Shown here: one piece after another, positions 25,664 to 34,623 of the stretch
Layout of the letters: each line of letters begins with the position of its first letter
Position numbering within the stretch: position 1 is the first letter of the stretch
Source: Acidobacteriaceae bacterium
GTDB taxonomy: Bacteria; Acidobacteriota; Terriglobia; Terriglobales; Acidobacteriaceae
Direction: 5' to 3'
Length of the DNA: 53,466 nucleotides
Assembly (NCBI GenBank): GCA_003151335.1
Contig: PLXE01000046.1
Location: 1-53,466, forward strand
The notes under the pieces: model-generated
The model's input: only the letters and a program-made list of their open reading frames with translations
Told to the model about the DNA's origin: nothing
Databases searched by the model: none
Made by a program: the position numbers and the translations under genes

Positions 25664-26164
25664 GTGACTTTGTCCAATCCACAACGCACACCGCGCATTG
25701 GCTTTGGCTGGGATTCGCACGAATTTCAGCCCGGCATCCCGCTGAAGATCGGCGGGGTGCTGATTCCACACGACGCTGGCCTGGCGGGGCACTCCGACGG
25801 CGACGTATTGCTGCACGCTCTGACCGATGCGCTGCTGGGCGCCATCGCCGCCGGCGACATCGGGACCTACTTCCCCCCGACGGATCCGAAATGGAAGGGC
25901 GCCGACTCAGCGGTCTTCGTCCGCGAGGCGCTGAAGCAGATCGACGAAGCGGGCTACGTAGTGGGAAACGTGGACAGCACGCTCATCCTCGCCGCCCCCA
26001 AGATCGGACCGCATGCCAAGGCGATCCAGCAACGCGTCGCCGCGTTACTCGGCGTCGATCCCTCATGCGTGGGCATCAAAGCCAAGACCCCGGAAGGCAT
26101 GGGTACCGACAATGCTGCCATCGCGCATGTGGCCGTGCTGCTGAATGAGATTTGCTGGCCGTAA
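25664..26164 (+). CDS. ispF: 2-C-methyl-D-erythritol 2,4-cyclodiphosphate synthase
   Basis: 166 residues from GTG 25664. IspF converts CDP-methylerythritol phosphate to the cyclodiphosphate in the MEP pathway. The metal-binding Asp17 and His19 lie in GWDSHEF (usually GYDVHRF), and the third ligand region is AGHSDGDVLLHAL. The flexible-loop and substrate region IGTYFPPTDP is standard, as is the C-terminal KAKTPEGMGTDN. The GWDSHEF variant keeps both ligands and should be active. It follows ispD closely; a hairpin array begins about 40 bases after the stop. Confidence 0.95.
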   Translation: MTLSNPQRTPRIGFGWDSHEFQPGIPLKIGGVLIPHDAGLAGHSDGDVLLHALTDALLGAIAAGDIGTYFPPTDPKWKGADSAVFVREALKQIDEAGYVVGNVDSTLILAAPKIGPHAKAIQQRVAALLGVDPSCVGIKAKTPEGMGTDNAAIAHVAVLLNEICWP

Positions 26165-26203
26165 GACTGGACTGCGACGCACCCAGCGCCTTGGACGCGA
26201 CAC

Positions 26204-26382
26204 AAGATAGCCCAGCGCTTCAGCGCTGGGTGGGCGGGTTTGGTCATCGAGTGCCCCGGGCACGGCACAATTGCGCGTCGCCAAAGAAAGAGGTCTGTCG
26301 TCCCCGGGGGACTCATTTCATTCTCTACGCTCACCCACCCCTGAGGGGGTGGGCTATCTTCTTTCGTCCCGCAAGGCGGGAC
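26204..26382. repeat. Hairpin array bounded by 11-bp inverted repeats
   Basis: AAGATAGCCCA (26204-26214) is repeated in inverted form as TGGGCTATCTT (26350-26360). Each leads into its own hairpin: CCCAGCG/CGCTGGG around CTTCAG (26211-26230) and CCCACCCC/GGGGTGGG around TGAG (26333-26353). Palindromes GTGCCCCGGGCAC (26251-26263) and GTCCCCGGGGGAC (26300-26312) lie between, and GTCCCGC/GCGGGAC (26366-26382) lies just outside. The element fills the gap between ispF and the PEP-CTERM gene. Confidence 0.8.
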
Positions 26383-26545
26383 TGGGGTGGCTAAGCGCCG
26401 GGTGGAGTGAGAAATTTCAGGGGAAGCCGGAATCAGCGATCATGTCCGGCGCGTCGAGGAATTGGGTGCGCTGCTCCACAACGGAATCCGCCACGAAACG
26501 GATTGACAAAGGGGATATCCTTAAGGGCACTTGGGGGATACTGGA

Positions 26546-27208
26546 ATGCAAACGCGCATCGCTGGGCTATTGCTGCTCGGTTTATGTTGGGCATTTGCTG
26601 GTCAGGCCCATGCCGACACGCTGTACAAGAACGGCCCCGTCAACGGGATTTGCGACATCGAGCGTTGCACGGTCGATGCCTGGACCATCAACTTCGGCTT
26701 TTCGGTGACCAACTCCTTCACGATTACTTCTCCCTCGACCATTCAGGGTTTTAACTTCGCAGTCTGGCTCTACCCGGGTGATACCTTGACTTCCGTCGAT
26801 TGGGCCGTGGGAACGTGCACGTTCTGCTCGGACATCGGGAGTGGAACAGCATCGGGTGCTAGTCTGAGTTCGTCGTTTATGTTCACCAACACGTATGGCT
26901 ACGACATCTGGGATGTCGGCGTCACCGGGTTGAATCTTCATGTGAGCGGTGGTCCTCCCGACGCCTACTGGTTGACCTTGCAGAACGCCGCGGTGCCTAG
27001 CGGCGATCCCGTGTACTGGGACGAAAACGGCGGCCCGTCTACGGCGTGGACGGAATGTATTCACGATGGCCAGGGCTGTATACCCTCAGAATCGTTCAAC
27101 ATCGTCGGCACCCCCGACTCGGGCACAACACCTGAGCCAAGCAGCATCATCTTATTCGGCTCTGGAATTCTTGGTCTCGCTGGAATACTCCGCCGGAGGC
27201 TGCTGTAA
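26546..27208 (+). CDS. PEP-CTERM sorting-domain secreted protein
   Basis: The start is ATG 26546 (MQTRIAGLL), with GGGGGAT upstream, in preference to the TTG at 26531; 220 residues. A Sec signal peptide ends near QAHA (residue 23). The body is a beta-rich domain with few lysines and paired cysteines (GICDIERC, CTFC, ECIHDGQGC). The C-terminus is a textbook PEP-CTERM signal: TPEPSS, then a hydrophobic helix ILFGSGILGLAGIL and RRR. Exosortase cleaves such proteins at the membrane in organisms that make exopolysaccharide. No exosortase gene is in the window. The function of the mature domain is unknown. Confidence 0.88.
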   Translation: MQTRIAGLLLLGLCWAFAGQAHADTLYKNGPVNGICDIERCTVDAWTINFGFSVTNSFTITSPSTIQGFNFAVWLYPGDTLTSVDWAVGTCTFCSDIGSGTASGASLSSSFMFTNTYGYDIWDVGVTGLNLHVSGGPPDAYWLTLQNAAVPSGDPVYWDENGGPSTAWTECIHDGQGCIPSESFNIVGTPDSGTTPEPSSIILFGSGILGLAGILRRRLL

Positions 27209-27368
27209 GTTTTCCCTGTGGAAATCAAACCGACCCACTACCCACCAACCCAATCCTCGCGGATATACCGTCGCGACCACGTAAAATAGAACTTTTGGCC
27301 AGCGGTGCTCGTATCCTGCCGCCAACCGATGGCGACAAGGTCGGGCTTCTCTGGACTCAGAAGGAATC

Positions 27369-29096
27369 ATGACCATCTCAAACCATGATGCGGAGGCGTC
27401 TGCCCCACCACAAGCCGATCGGCCGTCAAATTTCATCCGCGACATCATCCTCGAAGATCTGAAGACCAACAAATTCGGAGGGCGGGTGCAGACCCGCTTT
27501 CCGCCCGAGCCCAACGGATATCTACACATCGGCCACGCCAAATCCATCTGCCTCAACTTCGGGCTGGCAGCGGAGTTCGGCGGCAAGACCAACCTGCGCT
27601 TTGACGACACCAATCCGGAAAAGGAAGAGCAGGAGTACGTTGATTCCATCATCACCGACGTGCGCTGGCTGGGCTTCGATTGGGAAAACCGGCTCTTCTA
27701 CGCTTCGGATTACTTCGATCAGCTCCACCAGTGGGCGGTGCAACTGATCAATGCCGGCAAGGCTTACATCTGCGATTTAAGCGCCGAAGAAGTTCGCCAG
27801 TATCGCGGTACGCTCAACGAGCCCGGCAAGGAGAGCCCATATCGCAGCCGCTCCGTCAAGGAGAACCTGGAACTGTTCGCCAAGATGCGCGCCGGCGAGT
27901 TTCCCGATGGCTCGCGAACTTTGCGCGCCAAGATCGACATGGCGTCGCCGAATCTAAACATGCGCGACCCGGTCATGTACCGCATTCTTCATGCCGAGCA
28001 TCATCGCACCGGCGACAAGTGGTGCATCTACCCCATGTACGACTTCGCGCATGGGCAATCCGACTCCATCGAGAAGATCACGCATTCCATTTGCACCCTG
28101 GAGTTCGAAGACCACCGCCCGCTGTACAACTGGTTCATTCAGCAACTGGGCATTTTTCCGTCGCAGCAGATCGAGTTTGACCGGCTGAACATTACCTACA
28201 CGCTGTCGAGCAAGCGAAAGCTGTTGCAACTGGTCCAGGACGGCCATGTGCGCGGCTGGGACGATCCCCGCATGCCGACACTCTCCGGGCTGCGGCGGCG
28301 CGGCTACACGCCCGAGGCCATTCGCAACTTCTGCGCCGCCATCGGCGCGTCGAAAACCAACGGCACCATTGAACTGGCGATGCTGGAGCACTTCCTGCGC
28401 GAGGACCTCAACAAACGCGCGCTGCGGGTGATGGCGGTCCTGCGTCCGTTGCGGGTCGTCATTGACAACTATCCGGAAGGCCAGGTCGAGGAGCTTGAGG
28501 CGCTGAACAATCCGGAAGATCCCGCCGCCGGCACGAGAAAGGTTCCGTTCTCTCGCGAGCTCTACATCGAGCAGGATGACTTTCGCGAGGAGCCGCCGAA
28601 AAAGTTCTTCCGGCTATTCCCCGGGCAGGAGGTCCGTCTGCGCGGCGGATATTTCATCAAGTGCACCAGCCTGGTGAAGGACGAAAAGAGTGGCGAGGTG
28701 GTCGAGGTCCATTGCACCTACGATCCGGCGACGCGCAGCGGCAACGCGCCGGATGGCCGCAAGGTGAAGGCGACCATCCACTGGGTCTCGGCGCAGCACG
28801 CCATCAATGCCGAGGTGCGCCTGTACGAAAGCCTGTTCAGCAAGGAAGACCCGAACGATGTGCCTGAGAGTCAGGAGTTCACCGCCAATCTCAATCCCAA
28901 CTCGCTGGAGACGTTGACCGCCGCCAAGTTGGAGCCGTCACTGGCCAGCGCCAAGCCGGGCGATCGCTATCAGTTCGAGCGGCTGGGATACTTCTGCGCC
29001 GATCCGGACTCGACATCGGAGAAGTTGGTCTTCAACCGGACGGTGCAGTTGCGCGACACCTGGGCCAAAATTGAGAAGCGGGAGAAGGGAAAATAG
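27369..29096 (+). CDS. glnS: Glutaminyl-tRNA synthetase
   Basis: 575 residues, close to E. coli GlnRS. It charges tRNA-Gln directly. Class I signatures are clear: [15 protein letters not shown] (HIGH) and [13 protein letters not shown] (KMSKS equivalent). [17 protein letters not shown] and [12 protein letters not shown] are GlnRS-specific. The C-terminal anticodon-binding beta-barrels contain [10 protein letters not shown] and [13 protein letters not shown]. Because gatB is also present downstream, the amidotransferase probably serves Asn-tRNA rather than Gln-tRNA in this organism. Monocistronic, with a convergent neighbour. Confidence 0.96.
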   Translation: MTISNHDAEASAPPQADRPSNFIRDIILEDLKTNKFGGRVQTRFPPEPNGYLHIGHAKSICLNFGLAAEFGGKTNLRFDDTNPEKEEQEYVDSIITDVRWLGFDWENRLFYASDYFDQLHQWAVQLINAGKAYICDLSAEEVRQYRGTLNEPGKESPYRSRSVKENLELFAKMRAGEFPDGSRTLRAKIDMASPNLNMRDPVMYRILHAEHHRTGDKWCIYPMYDFAHGQSDSIEKITHSICTLEFEDHRPLYNWFIQQLGIFPSQQIEFDRLNITYTLSSKRKLLQLVQDGHVRGWDDPRMPTLSGLRRRGYTPEAIRNFCAAIGASKTNGTIELAMLEHFLREDLNKRALRVMAVLRPLRVVIDNYPEGQVEELEALNNPEDPAAGTRKVPFSRELYIEQDDFREEPPKKFFRLFPGQEVRLRGGYFIKCTSLVKDEKSGEVVEVHCTYDPATRSGNAPDGRKVKATIHWVSAQHAINAEVRLYESLFSKEDPNDVPESQEFTANLNPNSLETLTAAKLEPSLASAKPGDRYQFERLGYFCADPDSTSEKLVFNRTVQLRDTWAKIEKREKGK

Positions 29097-29105
29097 CGAG
29101 ACCAG

Positions 29106-29675
29106 TTACCGCCACCAATTCGGATAAACAAACTGAATGGTCTTCTCTTTTTGAATGCGTTTCCAGTTTGTTTTCACGAGTGCCATTTGTGTTTGGAGGG
29201 CTTGATCTGGCCGAAAATAGAAGCCGGGTTGAACGCAGGCACCTAAACCGTCATCAGAGCAATCCGGAATATACATGCGGCTGTCACGGTAGCCAGTGAA
29301 ATGCATCAACAGGTCCAAAGCGACAAATCCAACTGGAACCGGCCTGTGCCGAAAGGTAGCGCGGGTTAATCGAGTATCGTCTAGATGCTCGATTAAGAGT
29401 GGGATAGAGTTCGGCCCTAACGCAGCAATGGCTTTCAGTGCCGGAAGAGGGACAACGCATGTGTAATTGCATTCAACAGGCGAGCCCAACTCGGTCACGG
29501 TACCGTCGGATGCGCCATCGTCGAAATAGATGTCACTTCGTTGGGGATGTGTAAAGTCTGCCGTAGTCAAGGCGTCTATCAGTTGGTCATTCTTAACCTG
29601 AGACAAAGAGGACTCAGCCGCTACCAAGCTGAGGAGCAGTATTGAAATGGGCGCCAACAGGATCAATCGCTGCAC
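29106..29675 (-). CDS. Secreted hypothetical protein (189 aa)
   Basis: GTG start at 29675; the first 25 residues (LILLAPISILLLSLVAAESS) look like a signal peptide. The mature part has a middle resembling a HEAT-like helix (ALKAIAALGPNSIPLLIEHL), with conserved-looking cysteines in ECNYTC and PDCSDDGLGAC, and ends FVYPNWWR. No lipobox. The ribosome binding site is weak. I do not recognise the family; a periplasmic location is inferred from the signal peptide. It lies convergent with glnS and divergent from gltX. Confidence 0.65.
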   Translation of the reverse strand: MQRLILLAPISILLLSLVAAESSLSQVKNDQLIDALTTADFTHPQRSDIYFDDGASDGTVTELGSPVECNYTCVVPLPALKAIAALGPNSIPLLIEHLDDTRLTRATFRHRPVPVGFVALDLLMHFTGYRDSRMYIPDCSDDGLGACVQPGFYFRPDQALQTQMALVKTNWKRIQKEKTIQFVYPNWWR

Positions 29676-29702
29676 CTTGCAATTCTAGAACAATCAAAGG
29701 TC

Positions 29703-31148
29703 ATGAGTTCTAAGCTTTCATCGTTAATCGCTCCCCGCCTCCGTTTTGCGCCGTCGCCTACCGGCTACCTCCATGTCGGCGGGGCGCGCACCGCGCTGTT
29801 CAACTGGCTGTTCGTGCGGCATTACAAGGGCACGCTCATCCTCCGCATCGAAGACACCGACATCGAGCGCTCGACCGCAGAGATGGTGGAAGGCATCCTC
29901 GTCGGGCTGCGCTGGCTGGGCATCGATTGGGACGAGGGCCCGTACTTCCAATCGCAGCGTATGGATCTTTACCGCGAGGCCGCGCAGCGCCTGGTCGAAA
30001 GCGGCCATGCGTACTACTGCTTCTGCACCAAGGAAGAGTTGGAGCAGCGCCGCGCGCAGGCACAGGCTGAGGGTGGCGATCCGCAATACGACCGCAAGTG
30101 CCGCAGTATCGCGCCAGAACAAGCGAAGGTGCGCCGCGATGCAGGCGAGCCCGCTGCCATCCGATTCGCTGTGCCGGAAAGCGGCAGCACCTTCTTCGAT
30201 GACGCCGTCTTCGGCCGCGTGGAGTTCGCCAACCCCGAGCTGGAGGACTTTGTCCTGCTGCGCTCCGACGGCGGGCCCACCTATCACCTCAGCGTGGTAG
30301 TGGACGACATCGACATGCGCATGACGCACGTCCTGCGCGGCGCGGACCATCTTTCCAATACGCCCAAGCAGGTGATGCTCTACCAGGCACTGGGCGCCCC
30401 GCAGCCAATATTCGCGCATGTGCCGCTCATTCTCGGCCCCGACAAGACGCGGCTCAGCAAGCGCCATGGCGCCACCAGCGTGATTGCTTACAAGGAGGAA
30501 GGCATCGTGCCGGAGGCCTTCCGCAATTTTCTGGCGGTGCTGGGATGGACGCCGCCCGACTCCTCGAAAGAGATCATGGACGACCGGGCGCTGATTGACC
30601 TCTTTGATCTGAGCGGCATCGCGAAGTCGAATGCGATTTTCGATCGCGGCAAGCTCGACTGGTTCAACAGTGAATACATTCGCGCCTGCCCGGCAGTGCA
30701 GTTGTTGCCGCTGATCGAAGAGGAATGGAAGAAGGTCGATCTAATTCCGTTTCAGACCAGCCGCGATGCCATGGCCGCCACGGTGGACTTGGTAAAGCCG
30801 CGGGCGCGCAATCTGAAGGACTTCGCAATCCTGTTTCGCGCTTACTTCAGCGATAGCTTTGAAGTGGATCCCGCGGCGGTGCAGAAGTTCCTGAAGGACG
30901 ATGCGGTGCGCGAGATGCTGGTGGAGTTAGCGTCGCGCTACGAGCAGGAAACCGAGTTCTCCGAAGCGAGCACCGAGAAGGTGCTGCGCGAGTTTGCGGC
31001 GCAGAAGAACGTGAAGGCCGGCCTGCTGATCAATGCAGCGCGGGTGGCGCTCACCGGACAGGGTGTCGCTCCCAGCTTGTTCGCAGTGATGGCGAACCTG
31101 GGACAAGAGCGGACGGTAGTTCGGCTGAAGAAAGCGACAACCCTATAG
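29703..31148 (+). CDS. gltX: Glutamyl-tRNA synthetase
   Basis: 481 residues from ATG 29703 with AAAGG upstream. Class I motifs FAPSPTGYLHVGGARTALFN (HIGH region) and KTRLSKRHGATSV (KMSKS region) are present. The length is normal for bacterial GluRS. The C-terminal alpha-helical anticodon domain ends in GLLINAARVALTGQG. It supplies Glu-tRNA for translation, and also for any GatCAB-dependent route and tetrapyrrole synthesis. Possibly discriminating, since glnS is present nearby; that cannot be decided here. A CTCCGTG palindrome follows its stop. Confidence 0.96.
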   Translation: MSSKLSSLIAPRLRFAPSPTGYLHVGGARTALFNWLFVRHYKGTLILRIEDTDIERSTAEMVEGILVGLRWLGIDWDEGPYFQSQRMDLYREAAQRLVESGHAYYCFCTKEELEQRRAQAQAEGGDPQYDRKCRSIAPEQAKVRRDAGEPAAIRFAVPESGSTFFDDAVFGRVEFANPELEDFVLLRSDGGPTYHLSVVVDDIDMRMTHVLRGADHLSNTPKQVMLYQALGAPQPIFAHVPLILGPDKTRLSKRHGATSVIAYKEEGIVPEAFRNFLAVLGWTPPDSSKEIMDDRALIDLFDLSGIAKSNAIFDRGKLDWFNSEYIRACPAVQLLPLIEEEWKKVDLIPFQTSRDAMAATVDLVKPRARNLKDFAILFRAYFSDSFEVDPAAVQKFLKDDAVREMLVELASRYEQETEFSEASTEKVLREFAAQKNVKAGLLINAARVALTGQGVAPSLFAVMANLGQERTVVRLKKATTL

Positions 31149-31160
31149 CAAAAACGTGTA

Positions 31161-31228
31161 CCACGGAGACACCGAGGACACGGAGTTTTTTAAAGAGTTT
31201 TTTCTCCGTGATCTCCGTGCCTCCGTGG
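31161..31228. repeat. Snap-back palindrome, CTCCGTG family (copy 2)
   Basis: Left arm 31161-31185 contains CCACGGAG, ACCGAGGA and CACGGAG units; right arm 31204-31228 is three CTCCGTGN units and matches the copy at 23638-23662 exactly. The T-rich loop and the flanking TTTTCTCCG are also shared. It sits between the convergent ends of gltX and the dsbD-alpha gene and could serve as a bidirectional terminator. Confidence 0.88.
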
Positions 31229-31273
31229 TAAAAGCGAAGGGCGAAGCGCGTAGAGCGAAAAGCGGATTTGCCT

Positions 31274-31774
31274 CTACTTCTTGATCACCGTCACTTGGAA
31301 TTGCACGGGGATCGAGCGGGGCGGATAGCAGGCGCTATGGTCGCAGGCCTGGAATCGCAATTCGCCCTTCACCGGATAGCTGCCGGCGGCGGCATTGGCT
31401 GGCGCCTTCAACACGGCATTGATAGTGAAGTCTCCGCTATAGACGCTTAGCTTATCGTTGGGCGCGAAAGCGAACGCCATGTCCTCTCCTGCGGGATACT
31501 TCACATCCGCCACGGTAAGCTGCTCCGGAACATTCAACTTGAGGACGGTTGGAATCAAATAGTCGGCCTTGGGGTGATGGGAGTTGATGTGAAACTCAGA
31601 CCCAATGCGAAAGTCCATCTCCACGCTGGTGCTGGCGCCCGCGCGTAGTTGCACATTGCCTACCGGCGCCATGACGACGTAGGATTGCTTGCCGCCTGGG
31701 GCCTGCGCCAGACCAAGAGTAGCAAGGAAAAACACGACCGCCGCCGCTGCCACCGTTCCCGCGCGCTTCGTCAT
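31274..31774 (-). CDS. DsbD N-terminal (alpha) domain protein, periplasmic
   Basis: 166 residues with a signal peptide (about 1-23, ending GLAQA). The rest is an immunoglobulin-like domain ending with RFQACDHSACYPP, cysteines 144 and 149. This corresponds to the DsbD alpha (PF11412-type) domain, which passes electrons from the gamma domain to periplasmic partners such as DsbC or cytochrome c maturation proteins. E. coli has a Cys-x5-Cys pair where this one has Cys-x4-Cys. The ATG overlaps the tlpA stop by four bases (ATGA), so it is the third gene of a ccdA-tlpA-dsbD alpha operon. Confidence 0.85.
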   Translation of the reverse strand: MTKRAGTVAAAAVVFFLATLGLAQAPGGKQSYVVMAPVGNVQLRAGASTSVEMDFRIGSEFHINSHHPKADYLIPTVLKLNVPEQLTVADVKYPAGEDMAFAFAPNDKLSVYSGDFTINAVLKAPANAAAGSYPVKGELRFQACDHSACYPPRSIPVQFQVTVIKK

Positions 31775-32397
31775 GGGGCATCCTTCGTTGGAGGTGCCCA
31801 GGGGTTGCCGGCCGATGCGCGGCTGGTCTGGGGAGCCGCAGAGTTGTGGCTACTCGCCAAAATCTTCTTGATGTCGTTCTCGATCTCCCCGCGGCTGAAC
31901 AGTCCCGCCGCTTTGTCCACGATCACGCCGTTGCGATCAATGTAGAAAGTGGTGGGAAGATATTGCACGTCGCCATAATCGTCGGAAACCTTGTCAGTGC
32001 CCAATAGAACTTGATAGTTCACGCCCATCTCATGGGCAAATTCCGCAATCTTAGGAGGTTCGGTGTCATCCATCGCCACGCCCAGGACCACCAGGCCATC
32101 CTTGCCGTATTGCTTCTGCAGCTCCTCAAACCATGGCATCTCGATTTTGCAGGGCGGACACCACGTCGCCCAGAAATTCAGCAGCACGGCTTTGCCACGG
32201 AAGTCGGAAAGCTTCACTCTTCGCCCGTCCAAGGTGGCTAGATCGAAATCGGGCGCCTGCACCCCTTTGACATTCCCTACCATCTTGAGGGGCCCATGCT
32301 TACGGGTACGATCCAAGTACTTGCCGGCAGCCAGCATCCCAAGGATGGCTGCTACCAGAACGACGAACACTAGGGCATTGCGTTTCACGAAGGGCAC
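31771..32397 (-). CDS. TlpA/ResA-like membrane-anchored thioredoxin
   Basis: 208 residues with an N-terminal signal-anchor (about 7-25) and a periplasmic thioredoxin domain of the TlpA/ResA class. Its active site is WATWCPPCKIEMP (Cys80, Cys83), with cis-Pro in LPTTFYID. In the split DsbD arrangement it plays the gamma-domain role, taking electrons from CcdA and reducing periplasmic substrates. The C-terminal 30 residues are a disordered proline/serine tail. It starts 2 bases after the ccdA stop and its stop overlaps the next start, so translation is coupled. Confidence 0.92.
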   Translation of the reverse strand: MPFVKRNALVFVVLVAAILGMLAAGKYLDRTRKHGPLKMVGNVKGVQAPDFDLATLDGRRVKLSDFRGKAVLLNFWATWCPPCKIEMPWFEELQKQYGKDGLVVLGVAMDDTEPPKIAEFAHEMGVNYQVLLGTDKVSDDYGDVQYLPTTFYIDRNGVIVDKAAGLFSRGEIENDIKKILASSHNSAAPQTSRASAGNPWAPPTKDAP

Positions 32398-32399
32398 CT

Positions 32400-33122
32400 T
32401 TACAACGCAAATCGGTTGAGGAACGAAAGATAGCCGGAAAGCAGTCTCAGATTATTCAAAAAGATAAGCACACCCACCGCAATCAAGAGCACGCCGCTGA
32501 TGACTTCGACGGTGTGCAGGTGGCGGCGGAAGCGCCCGTAGAACGCCAAAAAGCGGTCCACTCCCAACGAGGTCAGCAAAAAGGGTACGGCCAGGCCGAG
32601 CGAATAGATGGCCAGCAGCAAAATTCCCTTCAGTACAGTGTCCTGCGTCTCCGCCAACACTAGGATAGCGGCCAGGATGGGACCGATGCACGGGGTCCAT
32701 CCGAAGGCAAAGGCAAAGCCCACCAGGAAGGAACCCGCCACGCTGGAACTGCCCTTCACATTATGCAGGCGCTTGTCGGCGTAAAGCGCCTTGATTTTCA
32801 TCAGGCCGGTGAGGTGCAGCCCAAAAATAATGACAACACCGCCTGCGATTTTCGTCAGCAGCGCGTGGTACTGGTTGGCGAATTGTCCCACGCTGGTCGC
32901 GACCGCGCCCAAGGCAATGAAGACCACGCTGAACCCCAGCACGAAGGTAACGGAGTGCAGCATTACGGTTCGGAGCAGGCGCCGGTCCGACGATTGCAGG
33001 TCCTCGACGGTGGCCCCCGAAATCAGCGACACATAGCCCGGCACCAGGGGAAGCACACACGGAGACAGAAACGACAACAATCCCGCCACGAAGGCGGCGA
33101 TTGGTAACGGCAGGCTATGCAT
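32400..33122 (-). CDS. ccdA: CcdA-type thiol-disulfide transporter (DsbD beta equivalent)
   Basis: 240 residues with six or more transmembrane helices. It moves reducing power from cytoplasmic thioredoxin to the periplasm. The two catalytic cysteines are in helices 1 and 4: Cys22 in FLSPCVLPLVPGY and Cys145 in GWTPCIGPIL. Its partners in this operon are the downstream TlpA-like protein and the DsbD-alpha protein, so together they form DsbD as three separate polypeptides. The likely job is cytochrome c maturation or repair of periplasmic disulfides. Confidence 0.94.
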   Translation of the reverse strand: MHSLPLPIAAFVAGLLSFLSPCVLPLVPGYVSLISGATVEDLQSSDRRLLRTVMLHSVTFVLGFSVVFIALGAVATSVGQFANQYHALLTKIAGGVVIIFGLHLTGLMKIKALYADKRLHNVKGSSSVAGSFLVGFAFAFGWTPCIGPILAAILVLAETQDTVLKGILLLAIYSLGLAVPFLLTSLGVDRFLAFYGRFRRHLHTVEVISGVLLIAVGVLIFLNNLRLLSGYLSFLNRFAL

Positions 33123-33216
33123 AAACCTCTATTGTAGCAATTCGGCCATCGGGCGCGGGTTACGACGGTACCCCTGTATCAGGCGCTCTTCTAGAGACGC
33201 TCAGGGCTGCCTAAAG

Positions 33217-33663
33217 TCACCTCACAGTGCTGGCCTTGGTAACGACGCCGGCTGGCACCCGAAGAGGCGATCTTCGCAGTCCAGACCAGGTTTCGGAGAT
33301 AACGATTGAATCTCCCGGATTGTGGGGATCATATTTGACCGAAGCCGGCAAGCCCAGGCGGCAGGAATATAAGTCAATGAACTGCCGCAGGTGGGTCACA
33401 TCCTGCGATGCCTCGTAGGTCACGCCCGCGACATCGTACTTGTAGATCAGGAGAATCATCTGCCGGACGGATTCACTCTGCTCCAGTTCCAATACATCGA
33501 TGACGTTGCCGTCAATGATGCGGCCACGCAACGTGAGCTGGGTCCTACGCTCGCGTTCAAGCTGCTCCGCAGGCTTCTTGTTCCGGCGTGAGAGCAGGGC
33601 GTAGCCAACGATGGCGGCAATGGCCCCGAAGGCTAGAACTGGATACAGGCGGAGTGCATTCAT
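33217..33663 (-). CDS. Membrane-anchored protein of unknown function (148 aa)
   Basis: An N-terminal transmembrane helix (about 8-25) is followed by the basic stretch SRRNKKP and a soluble domain of about 115 residues that looks beta-rich (RGRIIDGNVIDVLELEQ, VRQMILLIYKYDVAGVTYEA, SVKYDPHNPGDSIV). The pattern Y-x-Y-x-V-x-G-x-x-Y-E with a late Y-D-P-x-N-P resembles DUF3592-type domains, but that is a weak impression. It begins just ahead of the ccdA operon on the same strand. The gap of about 95 bases to ccdA is enough for a separate promoter. Confidence 0.65.
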   Translation of the reverse strand: MNALRLYPVLAFGAIAAIVGYALLSRRNKKPAEQLERERRTQLTLRGRIIDGNVIDVLELEQSESVRQMILLIYKYDVAGVTYEASQDVTHLRQFIDLYSCRLGLPASVKYDPHNPGDSIVISETWSGLRRSPLRVPAGVVTKASTVR

Positions 33664-33811
33664 GGCTGGGCCGCTAAACTTGCTGACTCTTCCCCCAAGA
33701 TAATCGCATGGGGCGGCGGAGGGGAATCGAAAAATTGCCGTAATCCTGCGTTCACATGCGCGGCAGCTCCGATTGCACTTCGGCCGGGCAGAATTATTTG
33801 CAAGCTGTGGC

Positions 33812-34606
33812 CTACTCGAGGTCCAGCACGGGATTCTTCAGCGTGCCGACTCCTTCCACAGTGACCTCGACGGAGTCTCCCGGTTGTAACGGTCCCACGC
33901 CGGCGGGGGTTCCGGTGGCGATTAAATCTCCGGGTTCGAGCGTCATCACTTGCGAAATGAAGTGAATGAGTGTGTCGAGCGGGAAAAGAAAGTCCACGGT
34001 CGTCCCATTCTGCCGCAATTGGCCATTCACGCGGGTTTGAACGCTTACGCCGGTCCACGGATCAAGGTTCGCCGCGACCACCGGACCGACCGGGCAGAAA
34101 GTGTCGAAGCCCTTGGCCCGGGTCCACTGCCCATCTTTTTCCTGCAGGTCGCGCGCGGTCACGTCGTTGACGCAGGTATAACCAAGCACGTAAGGGCGCA
34201 CGTTGTCCCCTGGGCGCAAGCGGTAACAGCGCTTGCCGATCACCACTCCCAGCTCACCTTCGTGGTCCACGCGCTGCGAAAGCGTATTGGGGCGGCGAAT
34301 GGCGTCGTCGGTGGCAATAACGGAAGATGGCGGTTTTAGAAAGATCAGTGGCTCGGTGGGAATCGGATGCTTCAGCTCGATGGCGTGCTCGCGATAATTG
34401 CGGCCGATGCAAACCACCTTCGACGGTTCCACGGGAGACAGCAAGCGCGCTTCGCTCAGGGGCAGATCGCTGCGTTCGGCACCCTCCAACTCAGGCCAGG
34501 AACGCGGAGCTGTCGCCATGGTGCGAATGATGGTCTCGACGCCGCGCACCCTCTCGATGAGTCCGTAGCGGATGGCATTCTGGTATTGAAAGCGGCAGTA
34601 AGACAT
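33812..34606 (-). CDS. Fumarylacetoacetate hydrolase-family protein
   Basis: 264 residues. The FAH fold is seen as VVCIGRNYREHAIELKHPIP, LIFLKPPSSVI, then DHEGELGVVIGKRC, which bears the metal ligands, VNDVTARDLQ, KGFDTFCPVGP, and the ending GDLIATGTPAGVG. Members include hydrolases, decarboxylases and isomerases of 2-keto acids (for example 2-hydroxyhepta-2,4-diene-1,7-dioate isomerase, fumarylpyruvate hydrolase, oxaloacetate decarboxylase); the substrate cannot be fixed. The N-terminal 40 residues (CRFQYQNAIRYGLIE) also match the family start. Cytoplasmic, Mg/Mn-dependent. Confidence 0.9.
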   Translation of the reverse strand: MSYCRFQYQNAIRYGLIERVRGVETIIRTMATAPRSWPELEGAERSDLPLSEARLLSPVEPSKVVCIGRNYREHAIELKHPIPTEPLIFLKPPSSVIATDDAIRRPNTLSQRVDHEGELGVVIGKRCYRLRPGDNVRPYVLGYTCVNDVTARDLQEKDGQWTRAKGFDTFCPVGPVVAANLDPWTGVSVQTRVNGQLRQNGTTVDFLFPLDTLIHFISQVMTLEPGDLIATGTPAGVGPLQPGDSVEVTVEGVGTLKNPVLDLE

Positions 34607-34623
34607 ACGACCTCGATGAACTC

